From Clostridiales bacterium (GTDB taxonomy: Bacteria > Bacillota > Clostridia > Peptostreptococcales > Anaerovoracaceae): a stretch of DNA of 64,000 nucleotides. The notes under the pieces were generated by a model. The model ran no database searches and was not told the DNA's origin. It saw only the letters and a program-made list of their open reading frames with translations. The stretch is taken from positions 1 through 64,000 of the forward strand of contig SVCX01000002.1 in the NCBI GenBank assembly GCA_015058145.1, written 5' to 3'. Position numbers and translations under genes: made by a program. Positions 22,142 to 31,581 of this stretch are shown here, piece by piece (positions within the stretch are counted from its first letter, which is position 1; the number at the start of each line of letters is the position of its first letter).

Positions 22142-24817
22142 TTAATCCATTTCTATTAGATAATCATACACTCGCTTACAATTCTGGTCATCATTATAAT
22201 AGAAAAAATTCTTCGTCCTCTCATGGTATTGTCTGTCCAATTTGCAATCATTTTTGATTATTGTAATAATCGCATCCACTGTTTCTTTAACCGTATGGGT
22301 GATTGGGCCAAATCCCTGTTCATAATAATCGAAAAAGGACTCTTTATATGAATGTTGATTATTGTTTGCATATATATCATCAAACTGAGAATATACAATT
22401 GGTTTTTCCAAGTATGCAAAGTCGAATTGGATTCCAGAATAGTCCGTTACCAGCAGGGAACTTTCCCCAAGTACTCTTTCATAGTCAGCATTTTCATGAT
22501 GCACTTTTATTGTATCATTGCCGCAAAAATCTATCGCTTGTTTTTCAAAACTGCCATGCACATAAAAATCCCCCTCATATCCATATTTATTCAAAGCCTC
22601 AACCAAACGAGTATCATTTATAAGAGTATTGTAGAAGATACAATAGTCACTATTCTTGAAATCCTCTACATAATCATATCCTCTTCTTGTTTTATCCATT
22701 GGCCCCGCCAAATGCTTTCTCCACGTCGGCATAATTGCTATTACTTTTTTCCTTTTGTAAGAGAATAGATCGTCAAATCTTGTTGATCCTAGCATTTTTA
22801 CAATGGTTTCATCATAACCGAATGGTTTTGATAGAATGCTCTCATATTCCATCTTTGTGGTTGTTGGTATCAGCTTTATGTTTTTATTAAATACATTTAA
22901 CCACCCCGACAAATCACCTTGCATAATGCCATGCTGTAAATAAATAAACTTGGAATTAAACAAATCCGCGACAAAACGAGCTTGTCCGGTAAATGGTCTA
23001 AAAATCGCATCTTCTCCGTATGCAGAAATCACTTTATCCGCAAGCAACAGCAACACTTTATGCCTTAAAGAGTTTGGTTTTATTATTCTTCCATATTTTT
23101 TTATGCAACTATAATCCGGGCTTTGTTTTTCCAATACAAAATAGAGCTTAATCCTGCTATTGTTTTGTTTTGCCGCATACTTAAACAAAGCCGAACCATT
23201 ATCTGTTGCATGCTCATTTCTGTCGGAAATAATCCAGACTTCTTTCCTGATAAAGAAACTGTAAAGATGGTACAAGAAACGATATCCCAAATACTTATAA
23301 TCTTTTTTCTTATTACAAAGAATACCAAATATGCGTCTTATCTCAGAAACGAAATGTGTTCTTCTTCTATAATTATAACAACACAAACGACCATTTATTA
23401 ATTTAACAATATGATCAGACGATATCCAGTAATTATGTTTTGAATCATTGTCGAATTTGCCGAATTTTCCAAAAAAAGGTTTAATGCGAATATGTTCATA
23501 TTGTTTAATTCTTAAATAGAAGCTATATTTAATATTATGAGACAAAGGCAATCTGAAAACAAACATATTCCCCTTTGTTAGTTCCTTGTTATCAAAAGAA
23601 TATATAGTCTTACATGGAAAATCTGAAAACTCCGGATAATAAATGTTTCCTTGATTATCAATTACATATAACTCAAAAGGAATATTAAGCGAGAATAAAT
23701 CAGTCATCCCCTTTAATATAAGGTGATTGCCTTCGGACTCAACAACATGAAATATTAGTCTTTTTTCCCCTTTGACCCTTATTAGCTTTTGCTCGCCATT
23801 ATAGAATATACCCTTATTATAAGTGGCATTGTCAAAGATGTTTTCTCCATGTTTTAATTTCCATACCAATGCACGTTTGGAAAACGAAAGGTGCTTCTGC
23901 TTAGCTATTACAACATCCTCAATCTTTTGAAGGGCACTCTGTAGTAATTGTCTGTAAAGAATAATATCCTGCTCATTCATAGACTCAGGAAGTTTTTCTC
24001 CGATGCGCCACTGCATCTCATACATTATTGAGTACTGAATAAAACGCATTACTTCGCCACGAGCCTTAATACTCATATCAAACAAAGCGTCCCACACTAC
24101 GACAGGAGTAACTAGATAACGTTCCTTGCTCCTTTTTTGTACAAACGTAGATAAAGAACTATTATCATTTCTTTTCCGAATGTGGTATACCCCTTTTGAC
24201 AAAACACCATATCTGCATTTTTTTAGTAACAATTCGTTGATGAAAAGAGCGTCTTCCATATAATTAATGTCTTCATTAAACTTCATCTCTTTAGTAGCTT
24301 CTCTTCTTATAAAGCAGTTACCAGTCATCAACTGTATATAATTATAATCCTCTGCTAAATCAACAACTTTTGTTTCTTTGTATTTAAAATTTAGAATATG
24401 CGGACCTTCTTTTGCCCCAAAGAATTCCAACTGCAATGAAACAAGATCAACAGTTTTTCCTTCTTTAGAATCAAAAAACTGTTTTACATAAAAAAAAGCA
24501 TCCTCACTCCAAATATCGTCCGATCCGAAGAAATTGATGTATTCACCTTCAGCTAATGCAAGGCCCATGTTGCATGCAGAAGATACACCACCGTTTTCTT
24601 TGTACCGGTAAACGATATTATTAGGATATTTTTCTTTATACTCCAAACAAATACCTTCAGAATTATCAGTGCTGCCATCATTAATCAGAACCAACTGGAT
24701 ATTGTCCTTAAAGCCTACTTTCTGATTAATAATAGATTCAATAGTTTCACGAAGATACTCTTCTGTATTATAAACAGGAATGATTACCGAAAAAAGGAAT
24801 CCTTGTTTCGCCTGCAT
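22142..24817 (-). CDS. Fusion of family-2 glycosyltransferase and polyolphosphotransferase
   Basis: 891 aa. Residues about 8-230 are a GT-A fold (FSVIIPVYNTEEYL, LINDGSTDNS, acidic GSDDIW). After a linker of about 280 aa, residues about 520-885 form a CDP-glycerol/CDP-ribitol transferase (TagF/TarL type) with LQHGIMQGDLSG, MPTWRKHL and LLVTDYSGIQFDFAYLEKP. It would add a sugar and a polyol phosphate during wall-polymer assembly at the inner membrane face. The start at 24817 follows GGGAGG. The gene is clearly AT-richer than neighbouring genes, which suggests recent acquisition. It shares its architecture with 34855-37446. Nearby tarI/tarJ suggest CDP-ribitol as donor, but this is inferred. 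Confidence 0.85.
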   Translation of the reverse strand: MQAKQGFLFSVIIPVYNTEEYLRETIESIINQKVGFKDNIQLVLINDGSTDNSEGICLEYKEKYPNNIVYRYKENGGVSSACNMGLALAEGEYINFFGSDDIWSEDAFFYVKQFFDSKEGKTVDLVSLQLEFFGAKEGPHILNFKYKETKVVDLAEDYNYIQLMTGNCFIRREATKEMKFNEDINYMEDALFINELLLKKCRYGVLSKGVYHIRKRNDNSSLSTFVQKRSKERYLVTPVVVWDALFDMSIKARGEVMRFIQYSIMYEMQWRIGEKLPESMNEQDIILYRQLLQSALQKIEDVVIAKQKHLSFSKRALVWKLKHGENIFDNATYNKGIFYNGEQKLIRVKGEKRLIFHVVESEGNHLILKGMTDLFSLNIPFELYVIDNQGNIYYPEFSDFPCKTIYSFDNKELTKGNMFVFRLPLSHNIKYSFYLRIKQYEHIRIKPFFGKFGKFDNDSKHNYWISSDHIVKLINGRLCCYNYRRRTHFVSEIRRIFGILCNKKKDYKYLGYRFLYHLYSFFIRKEVWIISDRNEHATDNGSALFKYAAKQNNSRIKLYFVLEKQSPDYSCIKKYGRIIKPNSLRHKVLLLLADKVISAYGEDAIFRPFTGQARFVADLFNSKFIYLQHGIMQGDLSGWLNVFNKNIKLIPTTTKMEYESILSKPFGYDETIVKMLGSTRFDDLFSYKRKKVIAIMPTWRKHLAGPMDKTRRGYDYVEDFKNSDYCIFYNTLINDTRLVEALNKYGYEGDFYVHGSFEKQAIDFCGNDTIKVHHENADYERVLGESSLLVTDYSGIQFDFAYLEKPIVYSQFDDIYANNNQHSYKESFFDYYEQGFGPITHTVKETVDAIITIIKNDCKLDRQYHERTKNFFYYNDDQNCKRVYDYLIEMD

Positions 24818-24834
24818 GCATCTACCTCCCTAAA

Positions 24835-25791
24835 TCAATACAGATTCTTCTTAATGGAATCAAGCACCTTTATACTTCTAACGGCAGACTCGCCGCTAGT
24901 CTTTGGTTTCTGTCCGTTAATAATACAATTATAAAAATGTTCCAATTCTGCCTTTAATGGCTCCTTATTTGACACAAATACCTTTTCAACAATTGTTTCC
25001 TGCCTGTAGACTGGGTCATATCCTATATCAAGATTGTAACTTGTTTTTCTTGATATTGTTAATGATCTGTTCAAAAGATCTGCATCAATAAAAGAAGTCC
25101 TACAGTGGATAAACACCTTGCGAATCTTCTGTTCAGTCGTGCGGCTGCTGATGACCGACCCAATAACATTGTTGTCGAAACGCATAGAACTATCTACATA
25201 ATCCACATAGTTTTCACTGTATACTTTCGAACCAAATGAGTGTATAACGTCGACTGTCGCGTTCGGAATAAGACCGTTCATCAGAATATCTATGTCATGA
25301 ATCATCAAATCATAAACAACATCCGTATCACTGATTCTTCTGTCCATTGATGAACATCTCTCAATATGAACAGCAACGATATCCTCATTCAAAACAATCT
25401 TCTCTAGTTCCAACACAACAGGATTAAATCTTTCTACATGACCAACCTGTAAAATAAGCCCTGTATCTGCATAAGCATCCACCACTTCCTGTGCATCCTC
25501 CGCTGATAAAGCTAATGGCTTTTCTACGAGCAGATGTTTCCCTGCCGCCGCTGTTTTAAGAGCAATTTTTTTATGTAAAGATGAAGGCGCCGCCACAATA
25601 ACTGCGTCTGCCGCATCAATCAGTTGGTCCTCTGAGTTGAAGCATTCTTTTGATAATCCAAGTGAATTGATTCTGTTTTCATCAGGATCATAAACACCGA
25701 CAAACTCAAATTCATTATTCATCTCACGGGCAAGCCTAATATGATTCTTTCCCATGTTGCCAGCGCCAATTATTCCAACTTTTATCTTCAT
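24835..25791 (-). CDS. Gfo/Idh/MocA-family oxidoreductase
   Basis: 318 aa. The Rossmann motif VGIIGAGNMGKNHIRLA is followed by the family's EKPLALSAEDAQEV (catalytic Lys) and HVERFNPVV, and by the C-terminal beta-sheet domain with DLMIHDIDIL. It probably oxidises or reduces a nucleotide-sugar carbon with NAD(P). With the neighbouring acyltransferase and aminotransferase it forms the oxidoreductase/acetyltransferase/aminotransferase set used for 3-amino sugars (compare WbpB/D/E). ATG at 25791 is chosen over a GTG overlapping the upstream stop. Confidence 0.9.
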   Translation of the reverse strand: MKIKVGIIGAGNMGKNHIRLAREMNNEFEFVGVYDPDENRINSLGLSKECFNSEDQLIDAADAVIVAAPSSLHKKIALKTAAAGKHLLVEKPLALSAEDAQEVVDAYADTGLILQVGHVERFNPVVLELEKIVLNEDIVAVHIERCSSMDRRISDTDVVYDLMIHDIDILMNGLIPNATVDVIHSFGSKVYSENYVDYVDSSMRFDNNVIGSVISSRTTEQKIRKVFIHCRTSFIDADLLNRSLTISRKTSYNLDIGYDPVYRQETIVEKVFVSNKEPLKAELEHFYNCIINGQKPKTSGESAVRSIKVLDSIKKNLY

Positions 25792-25805
25792 CTTCCTATT
25801 CCTCA

Positions 25806-26702
25806 CTACTTCACACTTTGTTTTAAGTTGTCGATAAATTTATCATGGTCGATGGCGAAATTGCCGGAAACCTGAGAGTCATCAGGAACATCTTTAGTAA
25901 CTACTGCTCCCATAGAAATGGTGCAGTTAGCTCCAACCTTGACCATCGGCGCAAACGTGGCCGATAATCCAACAAAAGTATTTTCTCCAATTTCAACCCA
26001 TCCCGCGAAAGTGGCACTTGCCGCGGCAATACAATTTTTATGAATCAACGTGTCGTGGCCAATCAAAATACAGTTGTCAATCACAGAATAGTCATCAACC
26101 AGAGTATTTCCGCCAATCACACCTCTCTCAATCGAACAATTAGAGTGAATCACAACTTTCTTACCCAGGGTGACGCCGCCAGAACTACTTACTAGCGTTC
26201 GTGTATCTGCATCTCCGAAATAGTAGAAGGATGGTGTTCCAACAACTGTCCCATCCATAACAACAGCACCCTCGTCAATGGTAACATTTTCTCTTATCAC
26301 TACATTGTCCTCAATAATAACATTTGGCCCAATCGTGACATTATACGGAGATATCACTGCAGTTTCTGCTATTACAGCGCTGGAATCTATCACTGTTGGC
26401 TTCTTTTCATTGTCCTTATTGAGCGCCTTATGGACATTGAAAAAAGTGGTTTTGGGATTCTCTGAAACACAAACACCGCCATTAAATCTTTCCATCACTT
26501 CGTCTGCAATTTCTTCAGGACAAATCAGACACTCGACGCCTTCCTGTTTTGCCACATCAACATAGGCGGAACCCAACACAAACGAAATGTGCTTTTCGGT
26601 CTCATTTCGTCTAAGCCCTAGCAGCGCCACAGCATCAAATTCACCATCGCGAAAAACCCTTACATCTTCGTTAATCGCATTTTTTATTTCTGATACTTTC
26701 AT
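25806..26702 (-). CDS. LpxD-like hexapeptide N-acyltransferase
   Basis: 298 aa. Residues 1-105 resemble the uridine-binding N-domain of LpxD (FVLGSAYVDVAKQEGVECLI). Then comes a long left-handed beta-helix (VISPYNVTIGPNVIIEDNVV ...) with the catalytic-type His in NCILIGHDTLIHKN, and a short C-terminal helix. It probably N-acylates a nucleotide-linked amino sugar made by the adjacent aminotransferase. Gram-positive bacteria lack lipid A, so a true LpxD role is excluded. Confidence 0.85.
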   Translation of the reverse strand: MKVSEIKNAINEDVRVFRDGEFDAVALLGLRRNETEKHISFVLGSAYVDVAKQEGVECLICPEEIADEVMERFNGGVCVSENPKTTFFNVHKALNKDNEKKPTVIDSSAVIAETAVISPYNVTIGPNVIIEDNVVIRENVTIDEGAVVMDGTVVGTPSFYYFGDADTRTLVSSSGGVTLGKKVVIHSNCSIERGVIGGNTLVDDYSVIDNCILIGHDTLIHKNCIAAASATFAGWVEIGENTFVGLSATFAPMVKVGANCTISMGAVVTKDVPDDSQVSGNFAIDHDKFIDNLKQSVK

Positions 26703-26712
26703 TTGCTTAACC

Positions 26713-27918
26713 TCAAACAGATTGTTTCTTGAAATAACTACAAACAGTTTCTATAACATACTCAACCTCCTCATCTGTCAGTTCAGGGAATACCGGAAGA
26801 CAGACGGAGCGCTTGCAAACACTTTCGGAAACTGGTAAGTCTCCTTCCTTATATCCAAGATCGTTAAATGCCTTTTGTAAATGCAGTGGGACAGGATAGA
26901 ACATGCCTGCTCCAACGCCATGTTCGCCAAGATAACTAATCATACCGTCTTTGTCGTCCGTCAGGAAAACATACTGATGCCAGCATGGGGTGATTGTGTC
27001 ATCAGCTTCTGGCGGCAGATGAACAGGAAGATCAGCAAAAGCTTTATTATATCTTGCAGCAATGGAATCCCTCTTGCTATTATACTCATCAAGTTTTTTC
27101 AGTTTGACACTGAGCACTGCAGCTTGAATGCTGTCCAGACGTGAATTGCCGCCAATCAGGTAGTTATAATACTTATACGGATCATAGAGCTCTGTGGCTT
27201 CCTGTGCACTCTCTACAAATGAACCTGTATCAACACCCAGGATTTCGGCTGCCTGGAATCCACCCTTGCCTCCTGCGTGGGCTTTCAATGCACGTGTTAC
27301 CATTGCAACACTGTCGTCATTTGTTGTGACCATACCACCGTCTCCAAACGCTCCAAGGTTTTTCGTCGGGTAGAAAGAAAAACCTGAAGCAGTGCCAATG
27401 GTACCAGCTTTTTTACCTTTGTATGCACTGCCTATAGCTTGGCAAGAGTCCTCAATAACAACCAGTCCATGCTTCTCTGCAATTTGATTGATTTCATCAC
27501 CCGCGTAAGGGCTTCCGAAAATGTGAACCGGTAAAATTGCCTTTGTTTTTTCTGTTATCAGTTTCTCGACTGAATCGGGATCGATGTTATAATCCGTTTC
27601 TCTGACGTCTGCAAATACCGGAATGGCACCTATTGCACTAATTGCTTCTGCAGTTGCAAAGAATGAAAATGCTGTTGTTATTACTTCATCACCAGCCCTC
27701 ACTCCACAAGCACGCAGAGCTAACTCTAGTGAATCAGTTCCGCTCGCACATGAAATGACATGCTTGACGTCTAAATATTCTGCCATTTCTGCTTCAAAAT
27801 CTTTTACTGCTTTTCCCTCGATATAACCGCAACTTCTGCTTACATCTACAATTGCTTTCTCCACATCTTCTTTTATGCCTTCATATTGCCGTTTCAAATC
27901 AAAAAAAGGTATATTCAT
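26713..27918 (-). CDS. DegT/DnrJ/EryC1-family sugar aminotransferase
   Basis: 401 aa from ATG 27918 (MNIPFFDLKRQY) behind GGAG; the upstream in-frame codon is unsupported. PLP-binding Lys lies in SFYPTKNLGAFGDGG. The Asp motif VVIEDSCQAIGSAYKGKK and the C-terminal CWHQYVF are family hallmarks. It transfers an amino group to a keto-sugar nucleotide. It is transcribed just before the LpxD-like and Gfo/Idh genes, which supports an N-acylated amino-sugar pathway for the polymer. Confidence 0.93.
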   Translation of the reverse strand: MNIPFFDLKRQYEGIKEDVEKAIVDVSRSCGYIEGKAVKDFEAEMAEYLDVKHVISCASGTDSLELALRACGVRAGDEVITTAFSFFATAEAISAIGAIPVFADVRETDYNIDPDSVEKLITEKTKAILPVHIFGSPYAGDEINQIAEKHGLVVIEDSCQAIGSAYKGKKAGTIGTASGFSFYPTKNLGAFGDGGMVTTNDDSVAMVTRALKAHAGGKGGFQAAEILGVDTGSFVESAQEATELYDPYKYYNYLIGGNSRLDSIQAAVLSVKLKKLDEYNSKRDSIAARYNKAFADLPVHLPPEADDTITPCWHQYVFLTDDKDGMISYLGEHGVGAGMFYPVPLHLQKAFNDLGYKEGDLPVSESVCKRSVCLPVFPELTDEEVEYVIETVCSYFKKQSV

Positions 27919-27990
27919 ATTCTTTTCTCCTTCATACAGTGCCATAATGTTGCATTCTATTTTACCATAGAGCCAAATCTATAATCAACG

Positions 27991-29016
27991 TTAAATGTTC
28001 CATCGCATTATTACTTTGCCAAACGATTTATGCGCATCAGTTTCAAATGCATTCTTGATATCCGTAATCGTACTGACTTCATTAACTGACTCTACGATAT
28101 TGCCCAGATAATCAATTATTTCGGGATGATCTCTATACATAGCTACGGTCTTTTCAAAGTCCTTTACACCGCTCCTGCTTGTACCGAACATCCGGATACC
28201 CTTCTCAAGAATCATTCTAGTATTCACCGGTACCGGATACTCACTGACACCCATTATCGCAATCGTCGACTCAGGCTTGATTAAATCTATAATCTGCTCT
28301 ATCGCTACAGGGCTTCCATTTCCACCGACACACTCAAACGCATGATCCATAGTAAAACCATCTGGAATCTCGTCCGTCAGATATGTTTCATCAACGAAGG
28401 TGAAATCGCTGAGTTTTTCCGGGATCTGACCGAAGACAACAATCTTTGAATCTGGATATTCATACTTAAGGAACAGAGATGTGATATATCCCAGATTACC
28501 GTCTCCCCATACTCCTATGACATCACGTCTCGCATGAGCGATTTTGTCAAACCTGGAGATAGCATGCACTGACACTGAAACAATTTCTGTGAACGCTGCC
28601 GTCTCTCTATTAATATCGTCAGGCAATTTCACCAACCTCTTTGGTGATATCTCAACTAGTTCCTGCAAAAATCCATCCTGCGACGAAGCGCAGAACTTTG
28701 ATGATCTGAGATAGTTTTCTGCAATATAATCATCTTCTTCCACAGGAACATTCGGTACCATAACTACTAATTCTCCCGACTTAAATGTACCTGTTGGGTC
28801 AAAGGCCACTTCGCCTATTCCTTCATGAATTAGCGCCATTGGCAGTTTCTTTGCCAATACTTTTTTGTCTCTGGTTCCAAGATAATAACGCATATCAGCA
28901 TTGCAGATGGAGAGATGCGTAGGTCTAACTATAGCATTCTCTCCAAAAATATTAATATCTTCCACCGCAACCTCAAATCTTCTTGGTTCAACCAGCCTGT
29001 AAACAGTGTTAAGCAT
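27991..29016 (-). CDS. tarJ: Ribulose-5-phosphate reductase (TarJ-like zinc-type dehydrogenase)
   Basis: 341 aa of the medium-chain dehydrogenase superfamily. CNADMRYYLGTRD, LIHEGIGEV and the nucleotide site GVWGDGNLGYIT are typical of TarJ/Bcs1-type enzymes that reduce ribulose 5-phosphate to ribitol 5-phosphate with NADPH. It overlaps tarI by 8 bp, the usual partner that forms CDP-ribitol. Cytoplasmic. Confidence 0.88.
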   Translation of the reverse strand: MLNTVYRLVEPRRFEVAVEDINIFGENAIVRPTHLSICNADMRYYLGTRDKKVLAKKLPMALIHEGIGEVAFDPTGTFKSGELVVMVPNVPVEEDDYIAENYLRSSKFCASSQDGFLQELVEISPKRLVKLPDDINRETAAFTEIVSVSVHAISRFDKIAHARRDVIGVWGDGNLGYITSLFLKYEYPDSKIVVFGQIPEKLSDFTFVDETYLTDEIPDGFTMDHAFECVGGNGSPVAIEQIIDLIKPESTIAIMGVSEYPVPVNTRMILEKGIRMFGTSRSGVKDFEKTVAMYRDHPEIIDYLGNIVESVNEVSTITDIKNAFETDAHKSFGKVIMRWNI

Positions 29017-29719
29017 CTTCTTCCTCCACTAGAGATCTAGCAACTCTAAGATCATAAGGATACGTTATCTTCATGTTAAGTGTATCTCCATTCACGAGCG
29101 CCACTTTCTCACCCTTTATCACAAATATCTTTGCACCATCAGTAAGAATATCTTTTTCCTCCTCCGTTAAAGACATATACAATTCTTTGAACTTTTTCGC
29201 CTTGAAAGACTGTGGCGTCTGTCCCTGATACATTTTCTTTCTTTCTGGAATTTCAGAAATAATTGTTCCATCTTCAGATACAACGATCGTATCCGTTGCG
29301 CTGATTACGGTATCACAGGCGTCGTATTGCTTAAGTGCTTCAATATTATCTTTTATGATTCTATGCGATACAAATGGTCTTACACTATCGTGAGTTACGA
29401 GCACTGTATTATCATCCAACTTTCCTTGTTGCTCTATATACTGAATGGCGTTCATGATTGTGTCATTTCTCTTCTCTCCGCCTTCTATGACAACTACTTT
29501 TTCGATTGCGTCAGGAATGAATTTCTCAATCAGGTCTTTTGTCTTCTCAACCCACATTGAAGGGCAAAGAACTATCACTTCATCAAATTCTTTCTCAACG
29601 AAGAATTTTTCTATTGTGTAGACAATAATCGGTTTATCCTTGATTGATAGATACTGTTTAGGCTTGTCGCCTCCCATGCGTGCACCTACCCCGCCAGCCA
29701 GTATTGCTCCGTATATCAT
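29009..29719 (-). CDS. tarI: Ribitol-5-phosphate cytidylyltransferase (TarI/IspD family)
   Basis: 236 aa. AILAGGVGARMGGDKPKQYL is the CTP-binding loop. VTHDSVRPFVSHRI and the C-terminal YPYDLRVARSL match the IspD/TarI family. The coupled tarJ gene favours TarI (CDP-ribitol synthesis) over IspD (isoprenoid synthesis). Strong GGAGG before the ATG at 29719. Product likely used by the polyolphosphotransferases of the locus. Confidence 0.9.
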   Translation of the reverse strand: MIYGAILAGGVGARMGGDKPKQYLSIKDKPIIVYTIEKFFVEKEFDEVIVLCPSMWVEKTKDLIEKFIPDAIEKVVVIEGGEKRNDTIMNAIQYIEQQGKLDDNTVLVTHDSVRPFVSHRIIKDNIEALKQYDACDTVISATDTIVVSEDGTIISEIPERKKMYQGQTPQSFKAKKFKELYMSLTEEEKDILTDGAKIFVIKGEKVALVNGDTLNMKITYPYDLRVARSLVEEEDA

Positions 29720-29739
29720 TTCTGCCTCCCTTTAATAAT

Positions 29740-31581
29740 CTATCTTGCTTTAACTTTCATTGGCTTGGAGAATGCCCCGTACATTTTTCCTCCTGCCACA
29801 TATCTCACCGCGCGGACTTTATAGTAATACTTCTTGCCACGTTTAAGTTTTTTATCTTTTATCGACAGTTTCTTCTTGCTTACTGTCCTGATAAGTACGT
29901 ATCCGCTCTTCTTTTTATTGGATCTGTAAATTTGGTATGCGCTGGCGCGCTTTGTTTTAGTCCATTTGATTCTGGCTTTATGCTTTTTCAGAGCTTTCGC
30001 TGATTTCATCTTGACTCTTTCAGGCCTTTTGTGACTAATCAGTTTGCCGTCTTCATCAAATTCTACTTTTTTCCCTTTTATTTTAGCCTTGCCTGTATAT
30101 CTGAATCCTCTTTCCGGGTCAAGATAATACAATGACTTGTCTTTCCATAGCCAACCTTTGCAGATTAGGCCTCCGGGCGTGTAATACTGATAACGTTTTT
30201 TGCTGCCCTGCACGCTAACCCATCCGGACATGGCCTTCTCGTCGGACTTTCCATTGTTATTCATGTCTTTGATGAGCCGCACCTGATTGTTGTTGACATC
30301 CACAATTAAGGTGGCTCTGTGCCCTGCTACTGCATAATTATATCCGTAATTTCTAAGCCTCTTTACCTGTGTGCTTATTGAGGAGCTAAATCCATGGTCC
30401 TCCTCAAATGACCAAATCGGCGTAACGCAATTGAGATAGTTTGTCTTCGATGACGTGCTTAATGCGTGATGGCTTACTTTAAGCATATCACAGTTTAACG
30501 CACTTCCGTACCTTTCCACCTGTTTGGTCTCTTCCTGTTTTTCAGTATCTCCTGCGGACAAAAACCTGAAATTACCACACTGCACCAGCACTGTCAGAGA
30601 ACAGTTGTTGAGGCAGTGTCCATTTTTAGAGCCGCAAACACCATGCTGGCTTTTGAATTGGTTGACTGTATACTCACCAATAGGCCCGATTACAGTGAAT
30701 ACTACAGCGCCGACGCTGAATGTATTTGTTCGCCTGGCGTTAGGACCATAAACGGTCTGGGTGTTTTCCTTTTTGCTTTCTATCACAATTTCTTTATGAT
30801 TCCTGAAGGATGGTTTGAGGAATACTAGTTCTCCGATTCTTCCTTCTGCAATATCCAGATTATGAGCATATCTGGATTCAATCGAGTATCCTTTCGGAGT
30901 ATAGTAATTCTTGCAGAGTTCCAAATCAGGCAGGTACAGTCTGTTCACTTTGAAGTTACTGCAGATGTCATCCAACCCGCCAGTGTGATCACTGTGAAGA
31001 TGGCTGATATAAACATCTAGCTCTTTGACTCCAATCTTTTTAAGGGTGCTCACAATTGTTGAATGGTATACAGCCGAACTATTATTCCTCGGCTCAATCG
31101 CGCCCGTATCCATCAATAGATACTTGCCATTTGACTCAATCAGTACCGCGTCTCCATATCTGTCACTGCTAACCTTAGAACCATTGGCACGATGCAGGTA
31201 TATGCCATAAATCCGCATGGATTTCCTGTACCTTGATGTATTCTCCAGTAAACTGCCTGAAGACCGTCCGTAATCTTTTATGATTATCTCCGGTTCTTCT
31301 TCAGGTTCTTCTGTTGACTCCTCCTCATCACTTTTTGCAGCAACAGTTGCTTCCTGTTCATCAGTAATGTTTTCGGTATTCTCTTCTGATATTTCTTCCT
31401 GCGCTTCCTCTGATATGTCCTGTTGGATGTCCTGCGTCTGAACCGTTTCCGGAACCGCCTCTTCCAGTTCTTCCTCTGCAAAAGACCAAGTCGGGGTCAC
31501 GGAAAAAACCATTGCCAAACTGATGCTGCCCACTATTATGTTTCTCGAAATACTATTCCTCTTCTTCAATCTGTTCCTCAT
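29740..31581 (-). CDS. Secreted metallo-beta-lactamase-fold hydrolase with FnIII tail
   Basis: 613 aa. A signal peptide (IIVGSISLAMVFSV...) is followed by a Glu/Thr-rich linker (about 35-95). A ComEC-type metallo-hydrolase domain (about 110-420) has LLMDTGA, the zinc motif YISHLHSDHTGGLD, and LKVSHHALSTSS. A choline-binding-like repeat region follows (GLICKGWLWKDKSLYYLD), then an FnIII domain (KARIKWTKTKRASAYQIY). An extracellular phosphodiesterase or nuclease acting on wall polymer or DNA is plausible. The start overlaps the preceding gene by 29 bp. Its place inside a wall-polymer operon hints at polymer trimming (inferred). Confidence 0.8.
   Translation of the reverse strand: MRNRLKKRNSISRNIIVGSISLAMVFSVTPTWSFAEEELEEAVPETVQTQDIQQDISEEAQEEISEENTENITDEQEATVAAKSDEEESTEEPEEEPEIIIKDYGRSSGSLLENTSRYRKSMRIYGIYLHRANGSKVSSDRYGDAVLIESNGKYLLMDTGAIEPRNNSSAVYHSTIVSTLKKIGVKELDVYISHLHSDHTGGLDDICSNFKVNRLYLPDLELCKNYYTPKGYSIESRYAHNLDIAEGRIGELVFLKPSFRNHKEIVIESKKENTQTVYGPNARRTNTFSVGAVVFTVIGPIGEYTVNQFKSQHGVCGSKNGHCLNNCSLTVLVQCGNFRFLSAGDTEKQEETKQVERYGSALNCDMLKVSHHALSTSSKTNYLNCVTPIWSFEEDHGFSSSISTQVKRLRNYGYNYAVAGHRATLIVDVNNNQVRLIKDMNNNGKSDEKAMSGWVSVQGSKKRYQYYTPGGLICKGWLWKDKSLYYLDPERGFRYTGKAKIKGKKVEFDEDGKLISHKRPERVKMKSAKALKKHKARIKWTKTKRASAYQIYRSNKKKSGYVLIRTVSKKKLSIKDKKLKRGKKYYYKVRAVRYVAGGKMYGAFSKPMKVKAR

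Noticed and set aside
25806-26702. True LpxD of lipid A synthesis
   Set aside because: No other lipid A gene is present and the surrounding genes are Gram-positive wall-polymer genes.
29009-29719. IspD of the isoprenoid pathway
   Set aside because: The overlap with a TarJ-like gene and the wall-polymer context favour TarI.
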